Assembly (NCBI GenBank): GCA_041392805.1
Contig: JAWKLJ010000001.1
Coordinates: 1,364,001-1,428,000, forward strand
Origin: Saprospiraceae bacterium
GTDB lineage: Bacteria > Bacteroidota > Bacteroidia > Chitinophagales > Saprospiraceae
Direction: 5' to 3'
DNA length: 64,000 nt
Shown: positions 7,767 to 16,592 of the stretch, one piece after another
Position numbering within the stretch: the stretch's first letter is position 1
Layout: every line of letters begins with the position of its first letter
Program-made: the position numbers and the translations under genes
Notes under the pieces: model-generated
Databases searched by the model: none
What the model saw: only the letters and a program-made list of their open reading frames with translations
What the model was told of the DNA's origin: nothing

Positions 7767-8602
7767 CCATTACGATTGTTGGAATAGGGCTTATTGGTGG
7801 CTCCCTGGCCATTACCCTAAAGGAAAATGGCTTTGCCCAAAAAGTATTGGGGGTAGACATTAAGCCGGAAAATATTGATAAAGCGATTCGCCGCCGTTTG
7901 ATTGATGAAGAACGGTCCTTGTCAGCGGCCATTGCCGAATCTGATATTATCGTCCTTTCTACCCCAGTTGATGCCATGCTTTCCCTTTTACCTAAGATCT
8001 TGGATCAAATAGACCAGCAAACCGTCATAGATGTAGGATCGACCAAGGGGCTACTACTGGAATCTGTCAAAAACCATCCTAAACGTGGTCGCTATGTCGC
8101 CACCCACCCGATGGCGGGAACGGAGCACAGCGGTCCAGAAGCGGCGGTTCCCAACTTATTTGAAGGCAAATGTACGGTCCTGATTGATATAGAAGATAGC
8201 GATGCGGATGCCTTGGCGCAAACAAGAGCCCTCTACAATACGATCCCCATGCGGCAGGTCGTTTTGGACCGGCTATCGCATGACATCCATACGGCATATG
8301 TCTCTCATATTTCGCATATTAGTTCTTTTGCCTTGGCGCTGACCGTCCTGGCCAAAGAAAAAGATGAAGATCGTATCTTTGAGTTAGCAAGTGGTGGATT
8401 TGGTTCCACTGTCCGTTTAGCAAAGAGTTCTCCCGATATGTGGATACCCATATTCAGACAAAACCGGGACAACGTTCTGGATGTATTGGATGAACATATC
8501 CAACAGTTGGCTCGATTTCGTAGTTTGCTAATTAAGAAAGATTTTGATACCTTTTACAAACTGATTCAGGAATCTAATCAAATACGTAAAATATTATCCT
8601 AA
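7763..8602 (+). CDS. tyrA: Prephenate (or arogenate) dehydrogenase
   Basis: It oxidatively decarboxylates prephenate to 4-hydroxyphenylpyruvate with NAD(P)+ for tyrosine synthesis. The 279-residue protein opens with a Rossmann fold motif (ITIVGIGLIGGSLAITL). DVGSTKG, ATHPMAGTEHSGPEAA and SHISHISSFALAL are conserved active-site segments of TyrA. No fused chorismate mutase or ACT domain is present; the mutase is supplied by the next gene. Its first codon overlaps the aminotransferase stop, and it lies 10 bp before the DAHP synthase gene. Confidence 0.94.
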   Translation: MTITIVGIGLIGGSLAITLKENGFAQKVLGVDIKPENIDKAIRRRLIDEERSLSAAIAESDIIVLSTPVDAMLSLLPKILDQIDQQTVIDVGSTKGLLLESVKNHPKRGRYVATHPMAGTEHSGPEAAVPNLFEGKCTVLIDIEDSDADALAQTRALYNTIPMRQVVLDRLSHDIHTAYVSHISHISSFALALTVLAKEKDEDRIFELASGGFGSTVRLAKSSPDMWIPIFRQNRDNVLDVLDEHIQQLARFRSLLIKKDFDTFYKLIQESNQIRKILS

Positions 8603-8612
8603 ATTTTTTATC

Positions 8613-9701
8613 ATGGAAATGAATATCAAACCTATTCTCGGACACGCAAAAAAAGAGCCTATTATTATAGCGGGGCCTTGTAGTGCTGAGACAGAAGAAC
8701 AGGTACTGGCAACTGCTCACGGACTAGCGGATGCAGGTATTGACCTATTTAGAGCAGGTATCTGGAAACCGCGTACACGGCCAGGGTCATTCGAGGGCGT
8801 TGGAACGGAAGGTCTTGGCTGGCTCAAAAGGGTGAAAGAAGAAACAGGGCTTCGCGTTACGACGGAGGTAGCCAATACCCAGCACGTGTTTGAGGCTTTA
8901 AAATATGGCATCGACGTCCTTTGGTTGGGTGCTCGAACCACGGTGAATCCATTTTCCGTACAAGAGGTAGCTGATGCATTAAAGGGGGTGAAAATCCCGA
9001 TTATGATCAAAAATCCCATCAACCCGGATTTGAGCCTTTGGATTGGTGCCATTGAGCGGATTTATAAAGCAGGCATTGAGAACATTGCGGTGATACACCG
9101 AGGTTTTTCTTATCATGGCGAAACCAAATACCGCAATGTACCGCGCTGGCAAATTCCAATCGATTTAAAACGTCGATTCCCCAATTTGGAGATTATTTGT
9201 GATAATAGCCATATTTGTGGCCGTCGAGATACCCTTTTCGATGTAGCGCAAAAAGCGATGGACCTTGATTTTGATGGCATCATGACGGAGGTACACCCAA
9301 CACCTGATGCTGCATGGAGTGATGCTGCACAGCAAATTACACCTGTTCAATTCAAAGAACTTACCGGCAGATTGGTTCAGCGAGATACTTCAACAGATGA
9401 TGTAGAGTTTTGGGAACACATGGACCACTTGCGTCATGAAATTGATGAAATCGATGAGGAAATCATGAACTTGATGGGCAAAAGGATGCAATTGGCTGAT
9501 AGTATTGGCCATTACAAAAAACGCAATAATATCGCTGTTTTACAGCCTGATCGTTGGAATGAAATCCTGGATCGTGCCATTGCAAAGGGCAAACCTCAAG
9601 GATTAAGCAGTGCTTTTATCGAATCCTTGCTAAAAGCAGTTCACGAGGAGTCTATCAATCATCAGGTAGCTATCATGGACGGCAAAAAAGCAGAAGCATA
9701 G
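8613..9701 (+). CDS. aroF-aroQ fusion: Bifunctional DAHP synthase / chorismate mutase
   Basis: The N-terminal part (about 1-265) is a type I-beta (KDO8PS-like) DAHP synthase: IIIAGPCSAETEEQ, FRAGIWKPRTRPGSFEG, WLGARTTVNPF, IMIKNPINPD, DNSHICGRRD and GIMTEVHPTPDAAWSDAAQQ, carrying the PEP- and metal-binding residues. The C-terminal part (about 268-355) is an AroQ-type chorismate mutase (LRHEIDEIDEEIMNLMGKRMQLA ... YKK). It supplies both the first step of the shikimate pathway and the branch to prephenate. The DAHPS-then-mutase order is known in Bacteroidota, where the mutase domain can also mediate feedback by prephenate. It is the last gene of the operon. Confidence 0.95.
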   Translation: MEMNIKPILGHAKKEPIIIAGPCSAETEEQVLATAHGLADAGIDLFRAGIWKPRTRPGSFEGVGTEGLGWLKRVKEETGLRVTTEVANTQHVFEALKYGIDVLWLGARTTVNPFSVQEVADALKGVKIPIMIKNPINPDLSLWIGAIERIYKAGIENIAVIHRGFSYHGETKYRNVPRWQIPIDLKRRFPNLEIICDNSHICGRRDTLFDVAQKAMDLDFDGIMTEVHPTPDAAWSDAAQQITPVQFKELTGRLVQRDTSTDDVEFWEHMDHLRHEIDEIDEEIMNLMGKRMQLADSIGHYKKRNNIAVLQPDRWNEILDRAIAKGKPQGLSSAFIESLLKAVHEESINHQVAIMDGKKAEA

Positions 9702-9724
9702 GATAAGGAAAATTTAGGATAACC

Positions 9725-9784
9725 CCAGCTGTTGCAGGTGTTTTTCACCTGCAACAGCTGGTGAAAAACACCTGCAACAGCTGG
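9725..9784. repeat. Palindromic intergenic repeat downstream of the aro operon
   Basis: CCAGCTGTTGCAGGTG (9725-9740) and its exact reverse complement (9746-9761) form a 16-bp perfect hairpin with a TTTTT loop. A second copy of the right arm lies at 9769-9784 after TGAAAAA, so the left arm can pair with either. There is no T-tract, so a standard intrinsic terminator is unlikely; a REP-like element or an RNA-stabilising 3' hairpin fits better. Confidence 0.7.
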
Positions 9785-9803
9785 GTGGAAAACGCATAGG
9801 CAT

Positions 9804-10586
9804 ATGGAATACCAAAACCTTCAGGTCGTCTTAGAAGATGGCATTTTCCTGCTGACCATCAACCGCGAAAAGGCTTTAAATGCCTTAAACGGGCAGACGA
9901 TGCAGGAATTAGCTTATTTTTTTGGCACCTTTTTGCCAGAGCAAACAGGTGTTAAAGGTGTAGTGCTCACGGGGGCAGGTGATAAAGCTTTTGTCGCCGG
10001 GGCTGATATCAAGGAGTTTTTGGCATTGGATAAGACCAGTGGAGAAGCCTTGGGGCAAAGGGGCCATGACACCTTTTTTCTCATCGAACGTGCTAAGGTT
10101 CCGGTGGTGGCGGCAGTGAATGGATTTGCTTTGGGAGGGGGCTGCGAATTGGCTATGGCCTGTCATATGCGGATAGCTGGAGAAAATGCCCGCTTTGGAC
10201 AGCCAGAGGTGAACCTCGGCATTATTCCTGGTTATGGCGGTACGCAACGCCTTATACAATATATCGGCAAAGGCAAGGCAATCGAACTTATGATGACTGC
10301 CGATATGTTGACCGCCAGCGAAGCCTATCGCTTGGGTTTGGTTAACCATGTAGTCCCTCCAGGCGAAGAAGTTGCTAAGGCCAAAGCATTAATTCAAAAA
10401 ATTGCGACCAAAGGGCCTATTGCCATTGCTAAAGTTATCGAAGCCGTCAATGCCTATTTTCAATACAATGAAGATGGTTTTGCCTGCGAAGTAAAGGCAT
10501 TTGGCGAAGCTACCAATACGGAAGATTTCAAAGAAGGGGCGTCAGCATTTATTGAAAAAAGGAAAGCTGATTTTAAAGGGAAATAG
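9804..10586 (+). CDS. Enoyl-CoA hydratase / crotonase family (short-chain)
   Basis: This 260-residue single-domain crotonase would hydrate crotonyl-CoA or other trans-2-enoyl-CoA in fatty-acid or butyrate/PHB-type metabolism. LTGAGDKAFVAGADIKEF holds the CoA/oxyanion region. AAVNGFALGGGCELAMACHMRIA and PEVNLGIIPGYGGTQRL carry both catalytic glutamates, so it is probably a true hydratase and not an isomerase. Start MEYQNLQVVLEDGIFLLTINREKALNAL is normal. It stands alone, convergent with the LytTR regulator 12 bp downstream. Confidence 0.92.
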   Translation: MEYQNLQVVLEDGIFLLTINREKALNALNGQTMQELAYFFGTFLPEQTGVKGVVLTGAGDKAFVAGADIKEFLALDKTSGEALGQRGHDTFFLIERAKVPVVAAVNGFALGGGCELAMACHMRIAGENARFGQPEVNLGIIPGYGGTQRLIQYIGKGKAIELMMTADMLTASEAYRLGLVNHVVPPGEEVAKAKALIQKIATKGPIAIAKVIEAVNAYFQYNEDGFACEVKAFGEATNTEDFKEGASAFIEKRKADFKGK

Positions 10587-10598
10587 GTTTTTTCCATC

Positions 10599-11324
10599 TT
10601 AACGGAAGAAAATCAAATCCACCACCACCTCCTTTTTATCCCTGCTAATGGGAATCTTGTGATCTTCAATAACCAGTCGATTGCCCTCTAAGGCTTCCAC
10701 TTTGTCTTTGGCTACGATATAGGATTTATGCACGCGAAGAAATTGATGGGAGGGGAGCAGCTCTTCCAGGTTTCCAAGGCGTTCGTAGGTGACTAGGCGG
10801 GCATTGCGGCAAACAATACGAATATATTCTTTGAGTCCTTCTACAAATAGAATGTCATCGAATCGGACCTTGGTGAGGTTGCCATCCACCTTAATGGTGA
10901 AAAAATCCTGGCTAGCTTCGGGAATGATCAGGGCGGGGGCGGAGAACTGCTCACTTCGGAGGAGCAATTGCTCTTTGGCCTTATTTACAGCTTGCAGAAA
11001 ACGTTCGAAGGAAAATGGTTTGAGGAGATAGTCAGTAGCATTGAGGTCAAAGGCTTCGATGGCGTAGTCGCTATAGGCTGTCGTGAAGATCGTGACTGGA
11101 GGATGTTTAAGGCTTTTCAGGAGGTTGGTGCCGCTAAGGGTCGGCATTTGAATATCTAGAAAAAGGAGATCTACCTTGTGTTGGTGTAATGTATCCAGGG
11201 CTTCTAATGGCGATTTTATTTTCCCAATAACGTGGAGCTCAGGCAATTTACTGGCAAATTCAGCCATCAGGTTGAGGGCGAGGTATTCGTCATCTACGAG
11301 TAGGGTGTTAATGGTATTTATCAT
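10599..11324 (-). CDS. LytTR-family response regulator
   Basis: The 241-residue protein has a receiver domain (1-120; acidic pocket DDE at 11-13, phospho-acceptor Asp57 in LLFLDIQMP, Lys in YLLKPFSF) and a C-terminal LytTR DNA-binding domain (about 140-240; FFTIKVDGNLTKVRFDDILFVEGLKEYIRI ... FLRVHKSYIVAKDKVEALEG). It is the partner of the kinase encoded 4 bp upstream and co-transcribed with it. The target genes are not known. Confidence 0.93.
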   Translation of the reverse strand: MINTINTLLVDDEYLALNLMAEFASKLPELHVIGKIKSPLEALDTLHQHKVDLLFLDIQMPTLSGTNLLKSLKHPPVTIFTTAYSDYAIEAFDLNATDYLLKPFSFERFLQAVNKAKEQLLLRSEQFSAPALIIPEASQDFFTIKVDGNLTKVRFDDILFVEGLKEYIRIVCRNARLVTYERLGNLEELLPSHQFLRVHKSYIVAKDKVEALEGNRLVIEDHKIPISRDKKEVVVDLIFFR

Positions 11325-11328
11325 GACG

Positions 11329-12366
11329 TTATAATGCTATAGTAAGATCAACGGAAAAAGTCGCCCTTTGGTTTTCTATGGTCATTTGGTGCTGGTTAGG
11401 GTATTTCAGCGCAAGTCTTTTCTGGATGTTTTTTAAACCTACCCCTCCTGTTTTATCCTTTTGTTGATTATGATCGTTTTTCGAATTGTGGGTACTGAAA
11501 TGCAACTCATTTCCTTCCAGCTGTACTTTTAGTTCAACAAAAGCATGGGGGTTGGAGTCGAAGTCGCAATGTTTAAAGCAATTTTCCACCAAGGGAATGA
11601 GGATCATGGGTTCAATCTGTAAATGCTCGGGAATATCCGTTGATTGGAGGGATATTGATAAAGGCGTTTCTTGTTTCATCTGAAACAGTTCGATAAACCG
11701 AACAATTTGGGCTACCTCCTTTTTTAGGGCGACCTTTTCTTCCTGGCTATCATAAATAACATAACGAAGTAGTTCCGATAATTGCAGGACCATTGGCGCT
11801 GTTTTATCCGATTTTACGACTGCGAGGGCATAAATGTTGTTCAATGTATTAAATAAAAAGTGTGGATTGATTTGTGCCCTCAGAAACTGAAGCTGGGCTT
11901 CCTGGTGTTCATTGGTTGCCAGCAATGCCTTTTTTTCTTCCTCGTTCCGATGAATTAACAATTGGAAAATAGTGCTAATAAAGAAAACCCCCAGATTAGA
12001 AATAAGGGCGGCTGCCCCTATGAATCGTTGATTCGTTTCAGGCAAAAAATCTAACTTATAATCAATGAAGATGAGGTTGACCTTGGTTCGAACGATGGTA
12101 ATAAAAATAAAAAGCAGGAGTCCCCAAATCAGATAAGAACCATAAGATTTAGGGATAAAGTATTTTTTGACCAAGAATAGGTTTCCGTAGAATAAAACGA
12201 TAATCGGAAGGATATTCCCTATTCCCCTTAATAAGCTAAAATGGAGGGGAATAAAACGATTAAAAACAAGGGTATAACCAAGAATCAGGAGAAGCCAAAT
12301 ACTAATTTGCAGACCTAGCTGCAGCTGAAATTTGTTGCGTGAAAAATCCATTGGATGATTAGTCAT
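11329..12366 (-). CDS. LytS/YehU-type membrane sensor histidine kinase
   Basis: This 345-residue kinase begins with four predicted transmembrane segments (about 15-145) with no extracellular sensor domain of note. A short coiled coil follows, then the His_kinase (PF06580) signature LRAQINPHFLFNTLNNIYALA with the phospho-accepting His, and an HATPase (EPMILIPLVENCFKHC, GGVGLKNIQKRLALKY). The in-frame ATG five codons downstream (MDFSRNKF) is an alternative start. It forms an operon with the LytTR regulator. The signal is unknown. Confidence 0.92.
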   Translation of the reverse strand: MTNHPMDFSRNKFQLQLGLQISIWLLLILGYTLVFNRFIPLHFSLLRGIGNILPIIVLFYGNLFLVKKYFIPKSYGSYLIWGLLLFIFITIVRTKVNLIFIDYKLDFLPETNQRFIGAAALISNLGVFFISTIFQLLIHRNEEEKKALLATNEHQEAQLQFLRAQINPHFLFNTLNNIYALAVVKSDKTAPMVLQLSELLRYVIYDSQEEKVALKKEVAQIVRFIELFQMKQETPLSISLQSTDIPEHLQIEPMILIPLVENCFKHCDFDSNPHAFVELKVQLEGNELHFSTHNSKNDHNQQKDKTGGVGLKNIQKRLALKYPNQHQMTIENQRATFSVDLTIAL

Positions 12367-12479
12367 GAATAAAGATAAATAGTCTGTCTAGCAAAGTAGG
12401 ATTTTTTGCACTATTCAACCAAAAGCATTCAACTAAAGGAGCGATTTATTCAACGAATGGTATACTAGTTCCGGCAGCA

Positions 12480-12752
12480 CTAGTCTGTTTCTGTATGTTG
12501 TCCTCTTAAGCGGCGCATAGCATACTGTACGGCCACCATCACCAAAAGTCCAATAAGATAAGACGTAATAAACATCAGCCATTCGTAGTTGTCTTTGGTC
12601 ATGGCATCGCGCCGGGCGGTCAATCCCCAGAGGTTAACCAGTCCTCGTTTGACAAAAAATTTAGAGACCAGATTGGAAGCAACCAACCCAGCCAGATAAC
12701 CAACTGACAAATTCAGGATTTCCTGGCTTAGAAAATTAGACGCTTTTTTCAT
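12480..12752 (-). CDS. Small two-helix membrane protein
   Basis: The ATG at 12752 (MKKASNFLSQEILNLSVGYLAGLV) is preferred to an upstream in-frame start at 12863, whose extra 37 residues look non-coding. It gives a 90-residue protein with two hydrophobic helices (about 10-30 and 58-80) separated by a basic loop, and a charged C-terminus (RRLRGQHTETD). No family is recognised. It stands alone, next to a repeat-rich spacer. Confidence 0.55.
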   Translation of the reverse strand: MKKASNFLSQEILNLSVGYLAGLVASNLVSKFFVKRGLVNLWGLTARRDAMTKDNYEWLMFITSYLIGLLVMVAVQYAMRRLRGQHTETD

Positions 12753-12894
12753 AGCTATCACCGGATTTGGTGCAATGTAATAATTAATAACATGGGTTGG
12801 TTTTACAGGGCTACATTTTCTTCTGATAACGTAACGATCTGGTAGGGATGAGCCCAAGGCCATTAGCTTCGATTAATATTTCCAGGAGTGCTTT

Positions 12895-13275
12895 GATGAT
12901 ATGTAAGTCGGGAAGTCGTAAGTCGGGGGCGGAAAGCAGCAATAGACCAAGCAAATACCAAGCCAATTCCAATCCCATCGGGATTCAATGTTGGTAGAGC
13001 AAGCATGAAGGTGAGAAGTCGGTAAGTCGGTAAGTCGTAAGTCGGGGGCGGAAAGCAGCAATAGACCAAGCAAACCCCAAGCCAATTCCAATCCCATCAG
13101 GATTCAATATTGGTAGAGCAAGCATGAAGGTGAGAAATCGGCAAGTCGTAAGTCGGGGGCGGAAAGTAGCAATAGACCAAGCAAACACCAAGCCAATTCC
13201 AATCCCATCGGGATTCAATATTGGTAGAGCAAGCATGAAGGTGAGAAATCGTAAGTCGGTAAGTCGTAAGTCGGA
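12895..13275. repeat. Three tandem ~111-119 bp repeats with embedded AAGTCGG/AAGTCGT units
   Basis: Three copies of a unit containing GTCGGGGGCGGAAAG begin at 12922, 13041 and 13152, so the period is 119 then 111 bp. Each unit also holds CAATAGACCAAGCAAA, CCAATTCCAATCCCATC and AGAGCAAGCATGAAGGTGAG, and ends in a variable number of 7-8 bp AAGTCGG/AAGTCGT units; length differences between copies lie in these micro-units. The last copy is followed by the short hairpin CTACCTTCGGTAG. The same CCGACTTCC words occur at 13310-13345 and 30640-30690. Overlapping minus-strand ORFs are a by-product of the repeat. Confidence 0.85.
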
Positions 13276-13361
13276 CTACCTTCGGTAGTTAAAAAGTGGG
13301 GAAGTTGGCTTATTTTCCGCTTTCCGCCTTCCGACTTCCCCAGCTGTCCAAAGTCTAATAC

Positions 13362-13790
13362 TTATTTGAGGACCGCTGCTTCCACCCCTGCAGCCACTAT
13401 ATGTTTATTGGTATCCAAATAATGACGGAAGCGTGTTACCTTACCAGCCTTATTAAAGGTCCACAGGTGCATTTCCTCATCTTTGACATTTTGTCCAGTT
13501 GCTGGGGCAATGAAGGTTATCGTGAACTCAACTGCGACTTGAGTTTCTCCACCCATGATGGATAGTACTTTAAAATCCTGAATATTAAGACTGGCTACAA
13601 CTTGAAAAAATTCGATAACACCTGCTTTGTTATTTCGGGATTTTAACCAGGGAACACCTGCTTTTTGGGCGGTGTTGTTTGCCCAGCTTTCCCATTGGAC
13701 GTCTTCCGCTAAATGAGAGATAATAGCAGGAACATCACCTTTTCCAAAGGCTTCATAAATGGCTTGTACGGTTGCAAGATTAGATGTCAT
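13362..13790 (-). CDS. SnoaL-like / NTF2-fold protein
   Basis: The 142-residue protein has the SnoaL-like pattern: N-terminal helices (LATVQAIYEAFGKGDVPAIISHLAEDVQWE), a central region with KAGVIEFFQVVASLNIQDFKVLSIMGGETQVAVEFTITF, and a strand pair ending GKVTRFRHYLDTNKH. Members are cone-shaped ketosteroid-isomerase-like proteins, sometimes enzymes and often of unknown function. The substrate is not predictable. It is monocistronic and divergent from the TPR kinase. Confidence 0.8.
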   Translation of the reverse strand: MTSNLATVQAIYEAFGKGDVPAIISHLAEDVQWESWANNTAQKAGVPWLKSRNNKAGVIEFFQVVASLNIQDFKVLSIMGGETQVAVEFTITFIAPATGQNVKDEEMHLWTFNKAGKVTRFRHYLDTNKHIVAAGVEAAVLK

Positions 13791-13971
13791 GATGAGTTGA
13801 TTTTATTGGTTTGAAATAGCTTGTATGACACGGCAAAGATGCAGGTATAATGTCTTCAAAATCAATCCACTAAAAGCGTTATTTTTTACTCCCCGAAAAG
13901 GGGGATTTTGAGCATGGGTATTGTTTAATTGCTTTTTTTTGGCAAAACTTGAGGTAACAAGCTGTCAAATC

Positions 13972-15969
13972 ATGGAAAAGTGCCGGATTTCCTTCTTATC
14001 GTTCTTTTTTTGTTTGCATTTTTTTGGCTTAAGCTATGGCCAGGCTCAAATTGAAAGGCAAAGAGATAGCCTTTTGCAACTCGTTCAACAATCGCCTGCT
14101 GACAGTAGCAGGGTACACCTGTTGATAGAAACAGGTAAACTTTTTTTAAGTAGCCAGCTAGATTCTGCGATGGGTTATTTTCAGAAAGCATTTGACCTGG
14201 CCACTACGGCTGGCGATGAGGTTGGTTTGGCCCGCGCTAAAATCAGAATGGGATACATTCATATTCGTCATGGTGATTTTGACAAGGCCTTTGAGTTGTG
14301 CAAAGAGGCCATTCCCGTATTTACAGCATATGATAAAAAACAAGACCTCATTGTTACTTATAATAATATGGGGGAAGCATGGAACGAAAAAGGAAACCAC
14401 TGGATGGCCATTGATTGTTTTCAAAAATGTCAGGAGTTAATCGAACAAACGGAGGTACCACCGAATTTTCCCATTGCCATTGCTAACAACCTAAGCCTTT
14501 TGTACAATGATTTAAGATTATTTGAAAAAGGCCTCTTGTATGGTAAAGAAACCTATGAAAAAGCCAAGGCGATCGGCAATGAGGAGTCGATGGGGATTGC
14601 CTGCCTGAATATGGCTAATGCCTATAAATATAGTTATAAAGAAGACGAAGCATTGACCTATTTTGAAGAGGCAAAAAACATCGGTCTTCGTATCAATCAT
14701 CAATTACTTTTCTTAATTGCACAAAATAACATTGCCAGTATTTTAATGGAAAGGGGGCAATTAGCGGAAGCCAAACGGCTTTTTGAAGAGGACCTGAGTG
14801 CCTATGATGCCCTATCTTACCCTTATGGACAAATGACCTGTTATGATGGCTTGGCGGATATTGCTTTTTATCAAGGAGCGTATACTACCTCCAAAAAACT
14901 AGCCCTGAAAGCCGTGGAAATGGCCAAGGAGATGGGCATGGTTGATTACATTTTCGGAACCTTGATCACCCTGTCAGATATAGCCTTAATGGAAGGTGAT
15001 TTTAAAGCCTGGAAAGCTCATCGCAAAGCATCCTTTTTATTGAGGGATTCCATTGCTAATCATGGCTTGTCACATGCTATTCAGGAGTTGGAGACCAAAT
15101 ATGAAACGGAGCAGAAAGTGCAACAAATTAGCCGCCTGGAAAAGGAAAAAGAAATCGACACCTTAAAAATCAGGCAAAAAAATGGCTTATTAGGCGGTTT
15201 GTCGGGCTTGTTTTTCCTTCTGGTCGTTTTAGGTACATTAGGATACCGCAACCAACAACACCAGCGAAGAATTGCCGAACAGGAAGTGGTCATTCAAGAT
15301 CAAATCATAAGGGAACTTGAACAAGAAAAACAACTATCGTCTTTGGATGCTATGTTGCGCGGACAGGAAGAGGAACGCGGCCGCCTGGCACGGGATCTAC
15401 ACGACGGACTCGGCGGCATGCTTTCCGGCATTCAACAAACTTTATTCCAGATGAAAGGACAACAGATTTTACCAGAAACTTCGGCAACTGCCCTTAATCA
15501 GGTGATTAACAACCTGGATCATTCCATTTCAGAATTGCGGCATATAGCCCGTAATATGATGCCTGAGGCCTTGGTCCGCTTTGGTCTGACAGACGCCCTA
15601 CAAGATTATTGCGATTATATTGGAGATTCGACCACTTTGGAGGTGAATTTTCAAACCTATGGGATGACGGAACGTCTGGAACAAAAAACGGAGGTGGTGC
15701 TTTTCCGAATTGTTCAGGAATTGCTCAACAATGTCGTAAAACATGCAAAGGCCAATAAGGTAATTGTACAGTTGTTACGAGATGAGGATCGGCTTCACCT
15801 GACGGTCGAAGATAATGGACAAGGATTTGATGTAGAAGCCCTAAAAAAAGCACCAGGCGTAGGTTGGATAAATATCCAATCCAGGGTAAATTATCTCAAT
15901 GGACAACTTGATCTTCATGCACTTCCGGGCCGGGGAACATCTGTAAATATCGAATGTAAATTATCATGA
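13972..15969 (+). CDS. TPR-containing sensor histidine kinase (HisKA_3, NarL-type)
   Basis: The ATG at 13972 starts a good signal peptide (MEKCRISFLSFFFCLHFFGLSYGQAQ); the frame also extends 17 codons up to a TTG, which is less likely. The 665-residue protein has about six TPR units in the periplasmic half (about 60-370), a coiled coil, one membrane segment (about 407-425), then a HisKA_3 box ARDLHDGLGGMLSGIQQ with phospho-accepting His477 and an HATPase (VQELLNNVVKHAKANKV, VEDNGQGFD). It overlaps its response regulator by ATGA. Such TPR kinases are common in Bacteroidota; the ligand is unknown. Confidence 0.93.
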   Translation: MEKCRISFLSFFFCLHFFGLSYGQAQIERQRDSLLQLVQQSPADSSRVHLLIETGKLFLSSQLDSAMGYFQKAFDLATTAGDEVGLARAKIRMGYIHIRHGDFDKAFELCKEAIPVFTAYDKKQDLIVTYNNMGEAWNEKGNHWMAIDCFQKCQELIEQTEVPPNFPIAIANNLSLLYNDLRLFEKGLLYGKETYEKAKAIGNEESMGIACLNMANAYKYSYKEDEALTYFEEAKNIGLRINHQLLFLIAQNNIASILMERGQLAEAKRLFEEDLSAYDALSYPYGQMTCYDGLADIAFYQGAYTTSKKLALKAVEMAKEMGMVDYIFGTLITLSDIALMEGDFKAWKAHRKASFLLRDSIANHGLSHAIQELETKYETEQKVQQISRLEKEKEIDTLKIRQKNGLLGGLSGLFFLLVVLGTLGYRNQQHQRRIAEQEVVIQDQIIRELEQEKQLSSLDAMLRGQEEERGRLARDLHDGLGGMLSGIQQTLFQMKGQQILPETSATALNQVINNLDHSISELRHIARNMMPEALVRFGLTDALQDYCDYIGDSTTLEVNFQTYGMTERLEQKTEVVLFRIVQELLNNVVKHAKANKVIVQLLRDEDRLHLTVEDNGQGFDVEALKKAPGVGWINIQSRVNYLNGQLDLHALPGRGTSVNIECKLS

Positions 15970-16592
15970 TAAAACTTTTTATAGTAGATGATCATCCGAT
16001 GGTGATTGAAGGTATTAAAACACTTTTACAGGATTCAAGTATTATCACCATCATAGGTAGCGCAACGGATGCTTTTCAAGCTTTGGATGCACTTAAAAAA
16101 GAAAAAGCGGAAGTCATATTGGTGGATATTAATCTTCCCGATTTAAACGGTATCGAGCTTTGTGAACAATTGAAAAAGCAATTTCCTGGCATTTTTGTAC
16201 TGGGTTTAAGTACTTTTAAGGAAAGAAGTTATATTACTAGAATGATAGCCCAAGGCGCCTCAGGCTACCTGTTAAAAAACGCTTCAAAGGAAGAGCTTGA
16301 AGAAGCCATCACTACCGCTTATCGCGGCGGCATGTACCTGAGTATGGAAGTCACTCAGATCCTGACAAAAGCCACCGCCAATGCTGCGTCTTCCATTCCT
16401 TTGCTAACCCTCCGAGAAAAAGAAGTGCTCCATCTTATTGCGGAAGGATATACGAATAATCAAATTGCCGCACAATTATTTATTAGCCCCTTGACAGTTG
16501 ATAGCCATCGTAAAAACTTACTGGCCAAGTTTAGTGCACGAAATACGGCAGCTTTGGTAAGACTTGCAGTCGAATATAAATTGCTTGATTAA
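15966..16592 (+). CDS. NarL/LuxR-type response regulator
   Basis: The 208-residue protein has a receiver domain (1-125; phospho-acceptor Asp54 in VILVDINLPDLNG, Lys in YLLKNAS) and a C-terminal LuxR-type HTH (about 145-205; LTLREKEVLHLIAEGYTNNQIAAQLFISPLTVDSHRKNLLAKF). It is translationally coupled to the upstream kinase (ATGA overlap), so the two act as a pair. The regulon is unknown. Confidence 0.94.
   Translation: MIKLFIVDDHPMVIEGIKTLLQDSSIITIIGSATDAFQALDALKKEKAEVILVDINLPDLNGIELCEQLKKQFPGIFVLGLSTFKERSYITRMIAQGASGYLLKNASKEELEEAITTAYRGGMYLSMEVTQILTKATANAASSIPLLTLREKEVLHLIAEGYTNNQIAAQLFISPLTVDSHRKNLLAKFSARNTAALVRLAVEYKLLD

Noticed and set aside
12863..13236. Overlapping minus-strand ORFs with a recurring peptide (LNPDGIGIGLVFAWSIA)
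   Set aside because: They are translations of the tandem DNA repeat in different frames; copies are not multiples of a codon apart in the 119/111 bp periods in a way that keeps one frame, and no start context or family match is seen.
12895..13275. Possible CRISPR array
   Set aside because: Units are over 110 bp with internal micro-repeats and near-identical throughout; there is no repeat-spacer alternation and no cas gene nearby.
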